Part shown: piece by piece, positions 26,007 to 31,599 of the stretch
Position numbering within the stretch: position 1 is the first letter of the stretch
Layout: each line of letters begins with the position of its first letter
Program-made: the position numbers and the translations under genes
From: Nocardiopsis sp. NRRL B-16309
Lineage (GTDB): Bacteria; Actinomycetota; Actinomycetes; Streptosporangiales; Streptosporangiaceae
Reading direction: 5' to 3'
DNA length: 31,599 nucleotides
Assembly: GCF_001279585.1 (NCBI RefSeq)
Contig: NZ_LGEC01000094.1
Span: 1-31,599, forward strand
The notes under the pieces: generated by a model
Told to the model about the DNA's origin: nothing
Seen by the model: the letters and a program-made list of their open reading frames with translations, nothing else
The model's database searches: none

Positions 26007-27293
26007 ATGCGCAGGAGGATGGTCTTCTCCACGCTCGTGGTGACCGTCATCACCGTCATGCTGCTCGGGCTGCCTCTGGGCGCACTCACGTACAAGCTCG
26101 TGTACGACGAGTTCAGTCGGCAGCTCCAGGGCGAGGCCGAGCTGATCGGTGCCGAGAGCGACAGCATGCTCGAACTCCACGGCGAGGTCGACCTGGCCGA
26201 GTTCGACCGGACCTACCCCGACCGGTTCGTCCGGATCACTCCCGGTGTTCAGACCGCCACGGTGACCGCGGGTGATCCGGCGCTCAACCCGGAGGAGCCC
26301 GACGCGCCCAGCCTGCTGCGCCAGACCGCGCTCACCAGCGACGGGACGCGCGTGGAGGTCTGGGCGGAGGCCGAGGCGGTCCAGCAGAGCGTGGTCCAGG
26401 CCTGGATGGGCATCGCGTCGCTGTCCCTGCTCGCGATCGGAGTGGCCGTGGGGCTGTCCATGTTCCAGGCGCGCAGGCTCACCCTGCCGCTCGTGGACCT
26501 GGCGGCCACCGCCGAGCGGCTGGGCTCCGGCGTGGCCTCACCGTGGGGCCACCGGTACGGGATTCCCGAGGCGGACCGGGTCGCGGAGGTGCTGGACCGC
26601 AGCGCCGAGCGCATCGCCGGGCTCATCGCCACCGAGCGCCACTTCGCCACCGACGCCTCCCACCAGCTGCGCACTCCGCTCACCGCGCTGACGATGCGGC
26701 TGGAGGAGATCATCGCCGAGTCCGGGAACCCGGAGGTCGTCCGGGAGGAGGGCGAAGCCGCCCTCGCCCAGACGGAACGGCTGGTGGAGACGGTGGAGAG
26801 CCTCCTGGGGCGGGCCCGCAAGAGCCAGAACCCCGAGGTGGAGCCGGTCGAGCTGGATCCGGTGCTCAACCACATCCAGGCGGAGTGGTCGCCCGTCCTC
26901 CAGCAGGAGCAGCGCAGGCTGCTGGTCACCGGGGACCCGGGGCTGACCGCGATGACGGTGCCCACGGACCTGTCGCAGATCCTGGCCACTCTCGTGGAGA
27001 ACGCCTACAAGCACGGCGCGGGCACGGTCACCATCCGGCGCCTGGACACCGGCCAGTCGGTGCGCATCGAGGTCAGCGACGAGGGCGCGGGCGTGCCGGA
27101 ACACCTGTCCGGCCGGATCTTCGAGCGCGAGGTCAGCGGGGGCGGCGGAACCGGCCTCGGGCTGGCGCTGGCCCGGCACATCGCCGAGTCCGAGGGCGCC
27201 AGGATCGAACTGGTGCAGACCCGGCCGACCACCTTCGCGCTGTTCCTGCCCGCGGGGGCGGGCGGCCTCACCAAGATGACCGGCCCGGTCTGA
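26007..27293 (+). CDS. Membrane sensor histidine kinase
   Basis: The 428-residue protein has TM1 (about 7-29), an extracytoplasmic sensor of about 100 residues, TM2 (about 133-153) and a HAMP-like segment. The H box is ATDASHQLRTPLTAL with H219. The ATP-binding domain has N box LVENAYKHG, G1 DEGAGVP, F-like IFERE and G2 GGTGLGLALARHIAES. It phosphorylates the response regulator encoded just upstream, with which it forms an operon. ATG 26007 follows GAGGTGAC. The sensor domain is acidic with no recognisable fold, so the signal is unknown. It converges on the barstar-type immunity gene, 46 bp away, without a clear terminator. Confidence 0.93.
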   Translation: MRRRMVFSTLVVTVITVMLLGLPLGALTYKLVYDEFSRQLQGEAELIGAESDSMLELHGEVDLAEFDRTYPDRFVRITPGVQTATVTAGDPALNPEEPDAPSLLRQTALTSDGTRVEVWAEAEAVQQSVVQAWMGIASLSLLAIGVAVGLSMFQARRLTLPLVDLAATAERLGSGVASPWGHRYGIPEADRVAEVLDRSAERIAGLIATERHFATDASHQLRTPLTALTMRLEEIIAESGNPEVVREEGEAALAQTERLVETVESLLGRARKSQNPEVEPVELDPVLNHIQAEWSPVLQQEQRRLLVTGDPGLTAMTVPTDLSQILATLVENAYKHGAGTVTIRRLDTGQSVRIEVSDEGAGVPEHLSGRIFEREVSGGGGTGLGLALARHIAESEGARIELVQTRPTTFALFLPAGAGGLTKMTGPV

Positions 27294-27339
27294 TCCTCCC
27301 CGACGCCCTGTCCCCGCCGCCCCCGACGGATCACCGAGG

Positions 27340-27891
27340 TCAGTCCTCGAAGGCGAGAGCGCGTCCGCGCGGGTCCTCCGCGAGGTACTCCTCCAGCATC
27401 GCCCGGATCACCCTGGCGTCCCGGGGGCAGACCTCCTCCAGGTGACGCCACCCCGTGAACCGGAGCGTCCTGGGCAGCTCCACCAGCCCGGTGATCGCGT
27501 CCCAGAAGGCGTCCAGGTTCTTCCCGTACATGTCCGGGAAGCCCAGCGCCCTCTTCAGGACGACGTGCAACTCGCGGGAGTCGGCCACCCCGCCCACGTC
27601 CACCGTCACGTCGATCGAGACGGGGCTGTCGCTGACGGTGAACACGGCCGGGTCCGCCGACCGGGTCAGAGCCTCGGACAGCCGCATCACCTCGGCCGCA
27701 CCCGTCGGACAGGCCCTGCTCACCTCGTTCCAACCGATCACGTGGACTTCACCGCCCCGCGCGCAGAAGTCGGCGACGGCCTCCTCCAGCGACCGCCAGT
27801 CCGTGGCCGCCGCAGGGGAAAGCCCCAGGTCACGGACGAGGGCCGAACGGATCCCGGCCTCGGTGGACTCATCTTCCAGGTCGATCATCAT
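27340..27891 (-). CDS. Barstar-family immunity protein, apparently double-domain
   Basis: The 183-residue cytosolic protein has a C-terminal half (about 92-172) that is clearly barstar-like: a strand with ELHVVLKRALGFPD, then MYGKNLDAFWDAITG. This matches barstar YYGENLDALWDALTG and keeps the equivalents of Y30 (Y122), D35 (D127), W38 (W130) and the key D39 (D131). The N-terminal half (1-88) follows the same order more weakly (GIRSALVRDLGL, TDWRSLEEAV, VHVIGWNEV, AAEVMRLSEAL), suggesting a duplicated barstar fold with E37 at the D39 position. It lies 44 bp after the barnase-toxin gene and is surely its immunity gene. The start is ATG 27891 (or 27888), with GGGGGAAG before it. Its GC is high, unlike the toxin gene. 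Confidence 0.9.
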   Translation of the reverse strand: MMIDLEDESTEAGIRSALVRDLGLSPAAATDWRSLEEAVADFCARGGEVHVIGWNEVSRACPTGAAEVMRLSEALTRSADPAVFTVSDSPVSIDVTVDVGGVADSRELHVVLKRALGFPDMYGKNLDAFWDAITGLVELPRTLRFTGWRHLEEVCPRDARVIRAMLEEYLAEDPRGRALAFED

Positions 27892-27935
27892 GCTTCCCCC
27901 ACAAGCAGGACTGGGCGGCCACAACAAGCACAATT

Positions 27936-29321
27936 CTATTTGTACCTGCCGATGTAATGCGCCGTACTGTAATGGTCGGCGGTGACGTAAAGCAGCCCGT
28001 CGTCCGAGTACAGGAGCCGGGTACCTGGCTGCTTTGACCGCTTCATCTCATTGGTCATCCCCACGTCCGCCTCATACCACACCCTTCCCGAAGAATGGGG
28101 AAGCAGGTCATTCGTATTTCTATAAACATCTCCGCCGATCTGCCCATTCGGGATATGGTTTACGAGCGCCCTTCCATGATCCCAACCTTGCGCCTGCGCC
28201 TCACTTTTCGTGACATAGTTCGACGGAAGTTCACCAGTATTCCGCAGACTCGCGATCAATTCATTAGAGTTTTCAGCCGCACCCATCACTTCGCGGTAGC
28301 GTGCCATGTTGACCAGGGTGTCGGCGCCCCTGTAGCTCGACCGGAGAGTACTCAGGAAGACGACACTTCCCAGGAGCCGGTCGAAACCCGAGACCTCTTC
28401 TCCTGTGACCGGATTCTGCCCAGTGATCCCCTCGTACACTCCCTTGGCGTCGCCCGCTACTGGAGTAAGATCCAACAGCATCGACATGTTTCGATCAATC
28501 TCGGCGGCCTCGAAGATGTCCTCCACACCGCGGTCACCGTAGACATTGCCCAACCCCGACAGGTCCATATCGCTCAGATCAACGGGAATCGACCGTTCAC
28601 CCTGAATGAGGTCGCCCATATCACCGAGCGCATCGATCATGCCAGAGGCTCCCGAGTCGAGCCTCTCCATACCCCGGTTCGCCTGCCGGATACCGGCGTT
28701 GGCCTTGTCCATCCCCTCGTTCGCCTGGTCGATCCCGGCGTTCATCTGGTCCAGGCCGTCATTAACCTTCACCATCGCTGCGTTCATCTGATCCAGGCCC
28801 TCATTGGCCTGATCGATTCCGGCGTTTGCCGCTTCCAGGCTCTCATTGAGACCGCCCAGGAAGCCGTCGAGTTCACCAACGAAATCCGCCAGACGACCCA
28901 GGATCTGGATGAGTTGGTGAGTCAACTCGACGAGCTGGGCGGTGACCTCGACCATGCTCTCCACCCTGCGGCGGGTTTCAGCAAAGTCCTGCCTGTGATC
29001 CTCGTCCTGAATGTGCTCCACGAAATCGGAGGGCGTCATTTCAAGAAACTTCTCAGCGGACTCGATAACGTCAAACTGATCGTTGCTGGCCTGGTGGAAG
29101 ACATGCAGGACGAAGCCATATGTGAGAACGGTGTCGACCACTGTCCTTCCCGTACCCATCTTGCAGAGGGAACGCGCCACGATTCCGGATCCAGAGCACT
29201 GTTCAAGGAGCTCCTCATTGGACTTCGAACCCGAATACAGACCAGAAGCATGCACGGGCGCCTGGGCTCCGAGCTGCGACAGAAGAAGGAGGGACAGGAC
29301 GATTGGTATGATCTTTTTCAT
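27936..29321 (-). CDS. Secreted polymorphic toxin with C-terminal barnase RNase
   Basis: The 461-residue protein reads in order: Sec signal peptide 1-26 (MKKIIPIVLSLLLLSQLGAQ, cleavage near VHA-SG); helical region 35-160; eight tandem heptads N-x-G-(I/L/M)-x-x-x at 166-221; a pretoxin-TG-like segment 282-318 (LLDLTPVAGDAKGVYEGITG, later VTGEE); and a barnase domain of about 360-461. The last begins LPSNYVTKSEAQAQGW (barnase: LPDNYITKSEAQALGW) and keeps the catalytic set: K372, E417 (SGRVWYEADV), R435 (GTRLLYSD) and H450 (ADHYSTA). It should be an exported RNase used against competitors. The barstar-type gene 44 bp downstream protects the maker. GC is about 50-60% in lines I counted, against about 70% around it, pointing to transfer. 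No Shine-Dalgarno is visible before ATG 29321. How it enters target cells is unknown. Confidence 0.92.
   Translation of the reverse strand: MKKIIPIVLSLLLLSQLGAQAPVHASGLYSGSKSNEELLEQCSGSGIVARSLCKMGTGRTVVDTVLTYGFVLHVFHQASNDQFDVIESAEKFLEMTPSDFVEHIQDEDHRQDFAETRRRVESMVEVTAQLVELTHQLIQILGRLADFVGELDGFLGGLNESLEAANAGIDQANEGLDQMNAAMVKVNDGLDQMNAGIDQANEGMDKANAGIRQANRGMERLDSGASGMIDALGDMGDLIQGERSIPVDLSDMDLSGLGNVYGDRGVEDIFEAAEIDRNMSMLLDLTPVAGDAKGVYEGITGQNPVTGEEVSGFDRLLGSVVFLSTLRSSYRGADTLVNMARYREVMGAAENSNELIASLRNTGELPSNYVTKSEAQAQGWDHGRALVNHIPNGQIGGDVYRNTNDLLPHSSGRVWYEADVGMTNEMKRSKQPGTRLLYSDDGLLYVTADHYSTAHYIGRYK
28659..28826 (-). repeat. 21-bp coding repeat (eight heptads)
   Basis: Eight consecutive heptads of the toxin (NAGIDQA, NEGLDQM, NAAMVKV, NDGLDQM, NAGIDQA, NEGMDKA, NAGIRQA, NRGMERL) are encoded without gap or insertion. 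Asn opens every unit and position four is always Ile, Leu or Met, as in a coiled-coil stalk. Confidence 0.85.
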
Positions 29322-29636
29322 TGTACTATTTCAAGAAAGACGGCATTGCAAACAAAAACCAACCATCCCACCGAAAGAACACAGGAAGAGCACATTAGAT
29401 CAGGTTCGGAAGTGATATTACTCACCAGTAGCAAAGTTCTCGGCCACTCGTGCCCGGGGACGGCGCCTTCGAGTGCGGCGATCACTACCGTCGGGACGCG
29501 ATCAACCAGCGGTGCGCTTGGGGTCCGCAGCGGGGTGGGGTTTCCGGCCCGCCGGGAGATCAGTCGAACCGCAGGGACACAGCCGAGAGGTGGAGCCGGC
29601 TGGCTCGCGGCCGCCGTGGCTTTCGGATCGGACTGG
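29322..29636. other. Gene-free stretch upstream of the toxin gene
   Basis: The 315 bp between the toxin start and the 56-aa ORF change composition. About 29322-29445 is AT-rich like the toxin gene, and beyond that GC returns to the genome level, so the acquired segment may end near 29445. TAATAT and TCTAAT hexamers occur on the minus strand near 29395-29415, but no -35 of proper spacing was found. No gene is convincing here. Confidence 0.4.
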
Positions 29637-29807
29637 TCAGGCCAAGGGCCACCGGCGGCCGTCCACCGGAGAACCATGCCAGACGAACTGCTCCTCGGGC
29701 GTTCCGGTGGCGCCGAACGCGCTCCACTCGGGCTCCCCGTGGGCGACCCACCAGCGGTAGGTGTCCTCCACTATCGTCCACAGGCACCGCGGCCCACCCT
29801 GCGTCAC
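29637..29807 (-). CDS. Small hypothetical protein after the ATPase gene
   Basis: The 56-residue ORF starts at GTG 29807 and contains CLWTIVEDTYRWWVAHGEPE and ATGTPEEQFVWHGSPVDG. Third codon positions are almost all G or C, as in real genes here, and the composition (five Trp) is protein-like. It begins 17 bases after the stop of the ATPase gene on the same strand, so translation may be coupled; no ribosome binding site of its own is seen. No family was recognised. Confidence 0.5.
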   Translation of the reverse strand: MTQGGPRCLWTIVEDTYRWWVAHGEPEWSAFGATGTPEEQFVWHGSPVDGRRWPLA

Positions 29808-29824
29808 CCGGTGACGAGTCCCGG

Positions 29825-30274
29825 TCAGCGGTCGAGTTCGGCGTACATGCCGTGGCCGTTGGGGAGGCGGCCCCAGCAGGCGGCGAAGGAGTCCACGAGG
29901 ACGAGGCCGCGCCCGTGTTCGGCGAGCGGGCCGGGCGTGGAGCGGCGCAGCGGGTGGACGTTGCCAAGTGGACCGCCGTCGCGGACCTCCAGGCGGAGGC
30001 GATCGGGGTGGACCAGCAGCCGGACCGCGAACCGGCCCTCGGGGAGTCCGCTCCGCGTGTGGTGCACGGCGTTCGTCGCGAGTTCGGACAGGATCAGGCC
30101 GACGTTCTCCGGGGGCTCGACGCCTCGGCCGGTGAGACGGTCGTGCAGCCACGTGCGGGCCTCGCCGACCGAGGTCGGGACTCCCGGGAAACTTGCCCGT
30201 CCTCGCCAGAGCACGTCATCGCGACGCGGCGGGAACGCGAGCAGGTGGCCGTGTGCGGTGTCTTTGCGGTCCAT
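29825..30274 (-). CDS. Anti-sigma-factor-like ATP-binding protein
   Basis: The 149-residue protein is an RsbW/SpoIIAB-type GHKL ATPase domain: N box LILSELATNAVHHTRSG, G1 LEVRDGG and G2 HGRGLVLVDSFAACWG. It is a single domain with no membrane segment. Such proteins are abundant in actinomycetes beside Scr1/WhiJ-type XRE and DUF397 genes and are thought to act in partner-switching control of development. Whether this one phosphorylates anything is unknown. It is divergent from the XRE gene, sharing a 78-bp promoter region. ATG 30274 begins MDRKDTAHG. The 56-aa ORF follows. Confidence 0.85.
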   Translation of the reverse strand: MDRKDTAHGHLLAFPPRRDDVLWRGRASFPGVPTSVGEARTWLHDRLTGRGVEPPENVGLILSELATNAVHHTRSGLPEGRFAVRLLVHPDRLRLEVRDGGPLGNVHPLRRSTPGPLAEHGRGLVLVDSFAACWGRLPNGHGMYAELDR

Positions 30275-30340
30275 GCGATCCAGATCACAACATGCTCACG
30301 ATGGGTGACAAGTCCACTGCCTAGCGCATGTGCATCCCCG

Positions 30341-30346
30341 TACGGT
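30341..30346 (+). promoter_or_regulatory. Candidate -10 (TACGGT), leaderless XRE mRNA
   Basis: TACGGT is followed by six bases and then ATG 30353, the same spacing as at the response regulator. No Shine-Dalgarno precedes the ATG, which fits a leaderless message. No clear -35 was seen. Confidence 0.4.
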
Positions 30347-30352
30347 CGACGC

Positions 30353-31120
30353 ATGGACGATGCATCTTTTCGCACTCTGCTGCGTTCCGGCCGCACCTCG
30401 CGGGGCTGGACGCTGGACCGGCTGGGCAGGCTCGTCGGCGCCGTGGGGACCACGGTCGGCCGCTGGGAGCGCGGCGAGTACCTGCCGCCCCGGGAGGTCG
30501 CGGTGTCGCTGGACCGCGAACTCGGCTACGGCAGCCAGCTCATGCGGGCGTGGCAGATCGAGAAGACGGGTTCGCCGCTGCCGCCCTGGGCGCACGACAT
30601 CGCCCTTCTGGAGGAACGCGCGCGCCTCATCGAACTGATCTCGCCCCATCTGGTGCCTGGTCTGCTGCAATGCACGGAGTACATGCGACTGATGATGGGA
30701 CGCAACCTGATTCCGGCCGCCGACATCGCGCGGCTGGTGGACGCTCGCTCCCGGCGGCTCGAAGCGCTCATCGCGAACGGTCTGGCCTCGGTGACGGCGG
30801 TGTTCCCCGCCTTCGCCGTCGACCGCCTGCCCACGGACGTTCGCCGGGAACAGGCGGCACGGCTGCTGGAGCTGACCGACGCCGGGCACGTCGACGTGCA
30901 CCTCATCATGGACGAGGACACCCCGATCGGCCTCATGGGGCCGCTGATGATGTTCCACCTCCGTGAAGGTGGGGCAATAAGTGCGAGTGAGCACAACAGG
31001 GGCGTTATCGTGCACGACGAGGCGAGCGACATCGGACGTCTGCACCACCAGATCAAGGCAGCCCTGGGCCGATCCCTCCCCGCGGCCGCGTCGCGCCGGT
31101 TCCTGGAAGAAGTGAGGTAG
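30353..31120 (+). CDS. XRE-family regulator with DUF5753 (Scr1/WhiJ type)
   Basis: The 255-residue protein has an N-terminal helix-turn-helix of XRE type (about 5-65: FRTLLRSGRTSRGWTLDRLG, VGTTVGRWERGEYLPPR) and the C-terminal DUF5753 domain (about 85-250), marked by SPHLVPGLLQCTEYMRLMMG and a final LGRSLP...RFLEEVR. It belongs to the large Scr1/WhiJ-like group, which works with a small DUF397 partner encoded just after it. Control of development or antibiotic production is the known theme. ATG 30353 is chosen; the open frame runs far upstream only as a shadow of the ATPase gene. The DUF397 gene follows after four bases. Confidence 0.92.
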   Translation: MDDASFRTLLRSGRTSRGWTLDRLGRLVGAVGTTVGRWERGEYLPPREVAVSLDRELGYGSQLMRAWQIEKTGSPLPPWAHDIALLEERARLIELISPHLVPGLLQCTEYMRLMMGRNLIPAADIARLVDARSRRLEALIANGLASVTAVFPAFAVDRLPTDVRREQAARLLELTDAGHVDVHLIMDEDTPIGLMGPLMMFHLREGGAISASEHNRGVIVHDEASDIGRLHHQIKAALGRSLPAAASRRFLEEVR

Positions 31121-31124
31121 CAGC

Positions 31125-31286
31125 ATGTGGCACAAGTCCAGCTATTCCCCCAGCGGCGGTGACTGTGTGGAGGTCGCGGAGGGCGCCACCACGCTCGTCC
31201 GTGACACCAAGCACCGGGACCTCGGGCACCTGGAGTTCGACCCCGTCGAGTGGGCCGCCCTTGTCCGAGCGACCGAGGTTCAGTAG
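31125..31286 (+). CDS. DUF397 small protein
   Basis: The 53-residue protein matches DUF397: MWHKSSYSPSGGDCVEVAEG, then TTLVRDTKHRD, and LEFDPVEWAALVRA. These proteins are the usual partners of Scr1-type XRE regulators and may form antitoxin-like or regulatory complexes with them. ATG 31125 is four bases after the XRE stop, with GAGG overlapping that stop, so the two are translationally coupled. The gene ends just before a strong hairpin. Confidence 0.93.
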   Translation: MWHKSSYSPSGGDCVEVAEGATTLVRDTKHRDLGHLEFDPVEWAALVRATEVQ

Positions 31287-31300
31287 TCCAGAAACGCAAT

Positions 31301-31331
31301 CGGGCCCCGCCAGGACTTCCGGCGGGGCCCG
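31301..31331. terminator. Hairpin between convergent genes
   Basis: CGGGCCCCGCC (31301-31311) pairs perfectly with GGCGGGGCCCG (31321-31331) around a nine-base loop. It lies between the DUF397 stop and the stop of the second ATPase gene. Confidence 0.8.
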
Positions 31332-31337
31332 GCTCGG

Positions 31338-31599
31338 TCAGCGGGTGAAGACGTAGGGGCGCATTCTCTTCGGGGCCGTGCCCGGAGGCACGGTGAACGT
31401 GGCCCAGACGTGGGTGCCGAGGTCGGCCCAGGGGGCGAGTCGGAAGTGTCCCCAGGCTGTGGACAGGCTCTCGACGAGCACGAGGCCGCGTTGGCCCTCC
31501 GCCCAGTCCCATTCGTCGGCGGTGCGTTCGGTGGGGATGCGTGGCGTGCCGCCGCCTCCGCCGCAGTCGCTCAGGGACACGCGCAGGGTGGCCGCGTCG
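31338..31599 (-). CDS. Second anti-sigma-like ATPase (partial, cut by window end)
   Basis: Only the last 87 codons are inside the window; the gene begins beyond 31599. It shows a G1-like strand (TLRVSLSDCGGGG), G2 GQRGLVLVESLSTAWGHF and a C-terminal strand VWATFTVPPG, the end of an RsbW-type GHKL ATPase. The first glycine box is DCGGGGG rather than the usual DxGxG followed by a polar residue, and a 20-residue insert (IPTERTADEWDWAE) lies before G2. With the ATPase at 29825 it brackets the XRE-DUF397 pair. The internal ATG suggested by a shorter frame (31580) is after the N box and is not the start. Confidence 0.75.
   Translation of the reverse strand, partial: DAATLRVSLSDCGGGGGTPRIPTERTADEWDWAEGQRGLVLVESLSTAWGHFRLAPWADLGTHVWATFTVPPGTAPKRMRPYVFTR

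Noticed and set aside
27300..29450. Integrase, att repeats or IS ends bounding the toxin cassette
   Set aside because: None seen. The evidence for transfer is composition only, and no flanking direct repeat could be found by eye.
29450..29640. Possible gene remnant upstream of the 56-aa ORF (for example GDHYRRDAINQRCAWGPQ on plus)
   Set aside because: Neither strand gives a continuous motif, and no start or family could be recognised.
28095..30308. A 737-residue plus-strand frame opposite the toxin
   Set aside because: It is antisense to the barnase toxin and then to the ATPase; the minus-strand proteins have recognisable domains and catalytic residues.

Overview
The window is chromosomal DNA of a high-GC Gram-positive actinomycete. 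GTG starts are frequent, third codon positions are strongly G/C, and long antisense shadow frames run through most genes. A run of housekeeping neighbours (moeZ, TetR regulator, ferritin-like protein, DEAD-box helicase, PHP phosphoesterase, DUF6758) and Scr1/DUF397 regulatory genes fit a Streptomyces/Nocardiopsis-type genome. I lean to Streptosporangiales (Nocardiopsis-like), but no rRNA or other marker in the window settles this.

Left part (1-12600). A small SPW-type membrane protein and the ThiF-rhodanese sulfur-transfer enzyme moeZ lie on the minus strand. Then come a small acidic ORF and a TetR regulator (+), a membrane-channel-like protein (+), two small minus-strand genes, and a ferritin-like (MiaE_2-type) protein. 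A roughly 900-bp gene-free stretch holds two repeat families and what is probably the long leader of a DEAD-box RNA helicase whose only sensible start is CTG. An alpha/beta hydrolase (+) converges on a metallo-beta-lactamase-fold protein (-) across a perfect 24-bp inverted repeat. That protein has lost most of its metal ligands. A DUF6758-PHP pair (-) follows.

Middle part (12600-25100). typA/bipA and a mutT-type Nudix gene, then recD2, a YjbR-type gene and a two-TM coiled-coil protein, all on the minus strand. A soluble Ser/Thr kinase is divergent from the coiled-coil protein. Next are a four-TM protein (-), a secreted 5'-nucleotidase (+), and two small exported or membrane-anchored proteins (-).

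Right part (25200-31599). An OmpR-type response regulator and its histidine kinase (+) face a minus-strand cassette that is the most striking thing here: a secreted polymorphic toxin followed by its immunity gene. The toxin has a Sec signal peptide, eight perfect-length heptads, a pretoxin-TG-like segment and a C-terminal barnase ribonuclease with its catalytic residues. The immunity protein appears to be two barstar folds in tandem, the second keeping the barnase-binding acid. The toxin gene is visibly poorer in G+C than everything around it, including its own immunity gene, which suggests separate histories. The end of the window is a WhiJ/Scr1-type regulatory cluster: anti-sigma-like ATPase and a 56-aa ORF (-), a divergent XRE-DUF5753 regulator and DUF397 protein (+), and a second ATPase cut by the window end (-).

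No tRNA, rRNA, CRISPR array, insertion sequence or integrase was seen. Products are inferred from reading the translations; no database search was possible.
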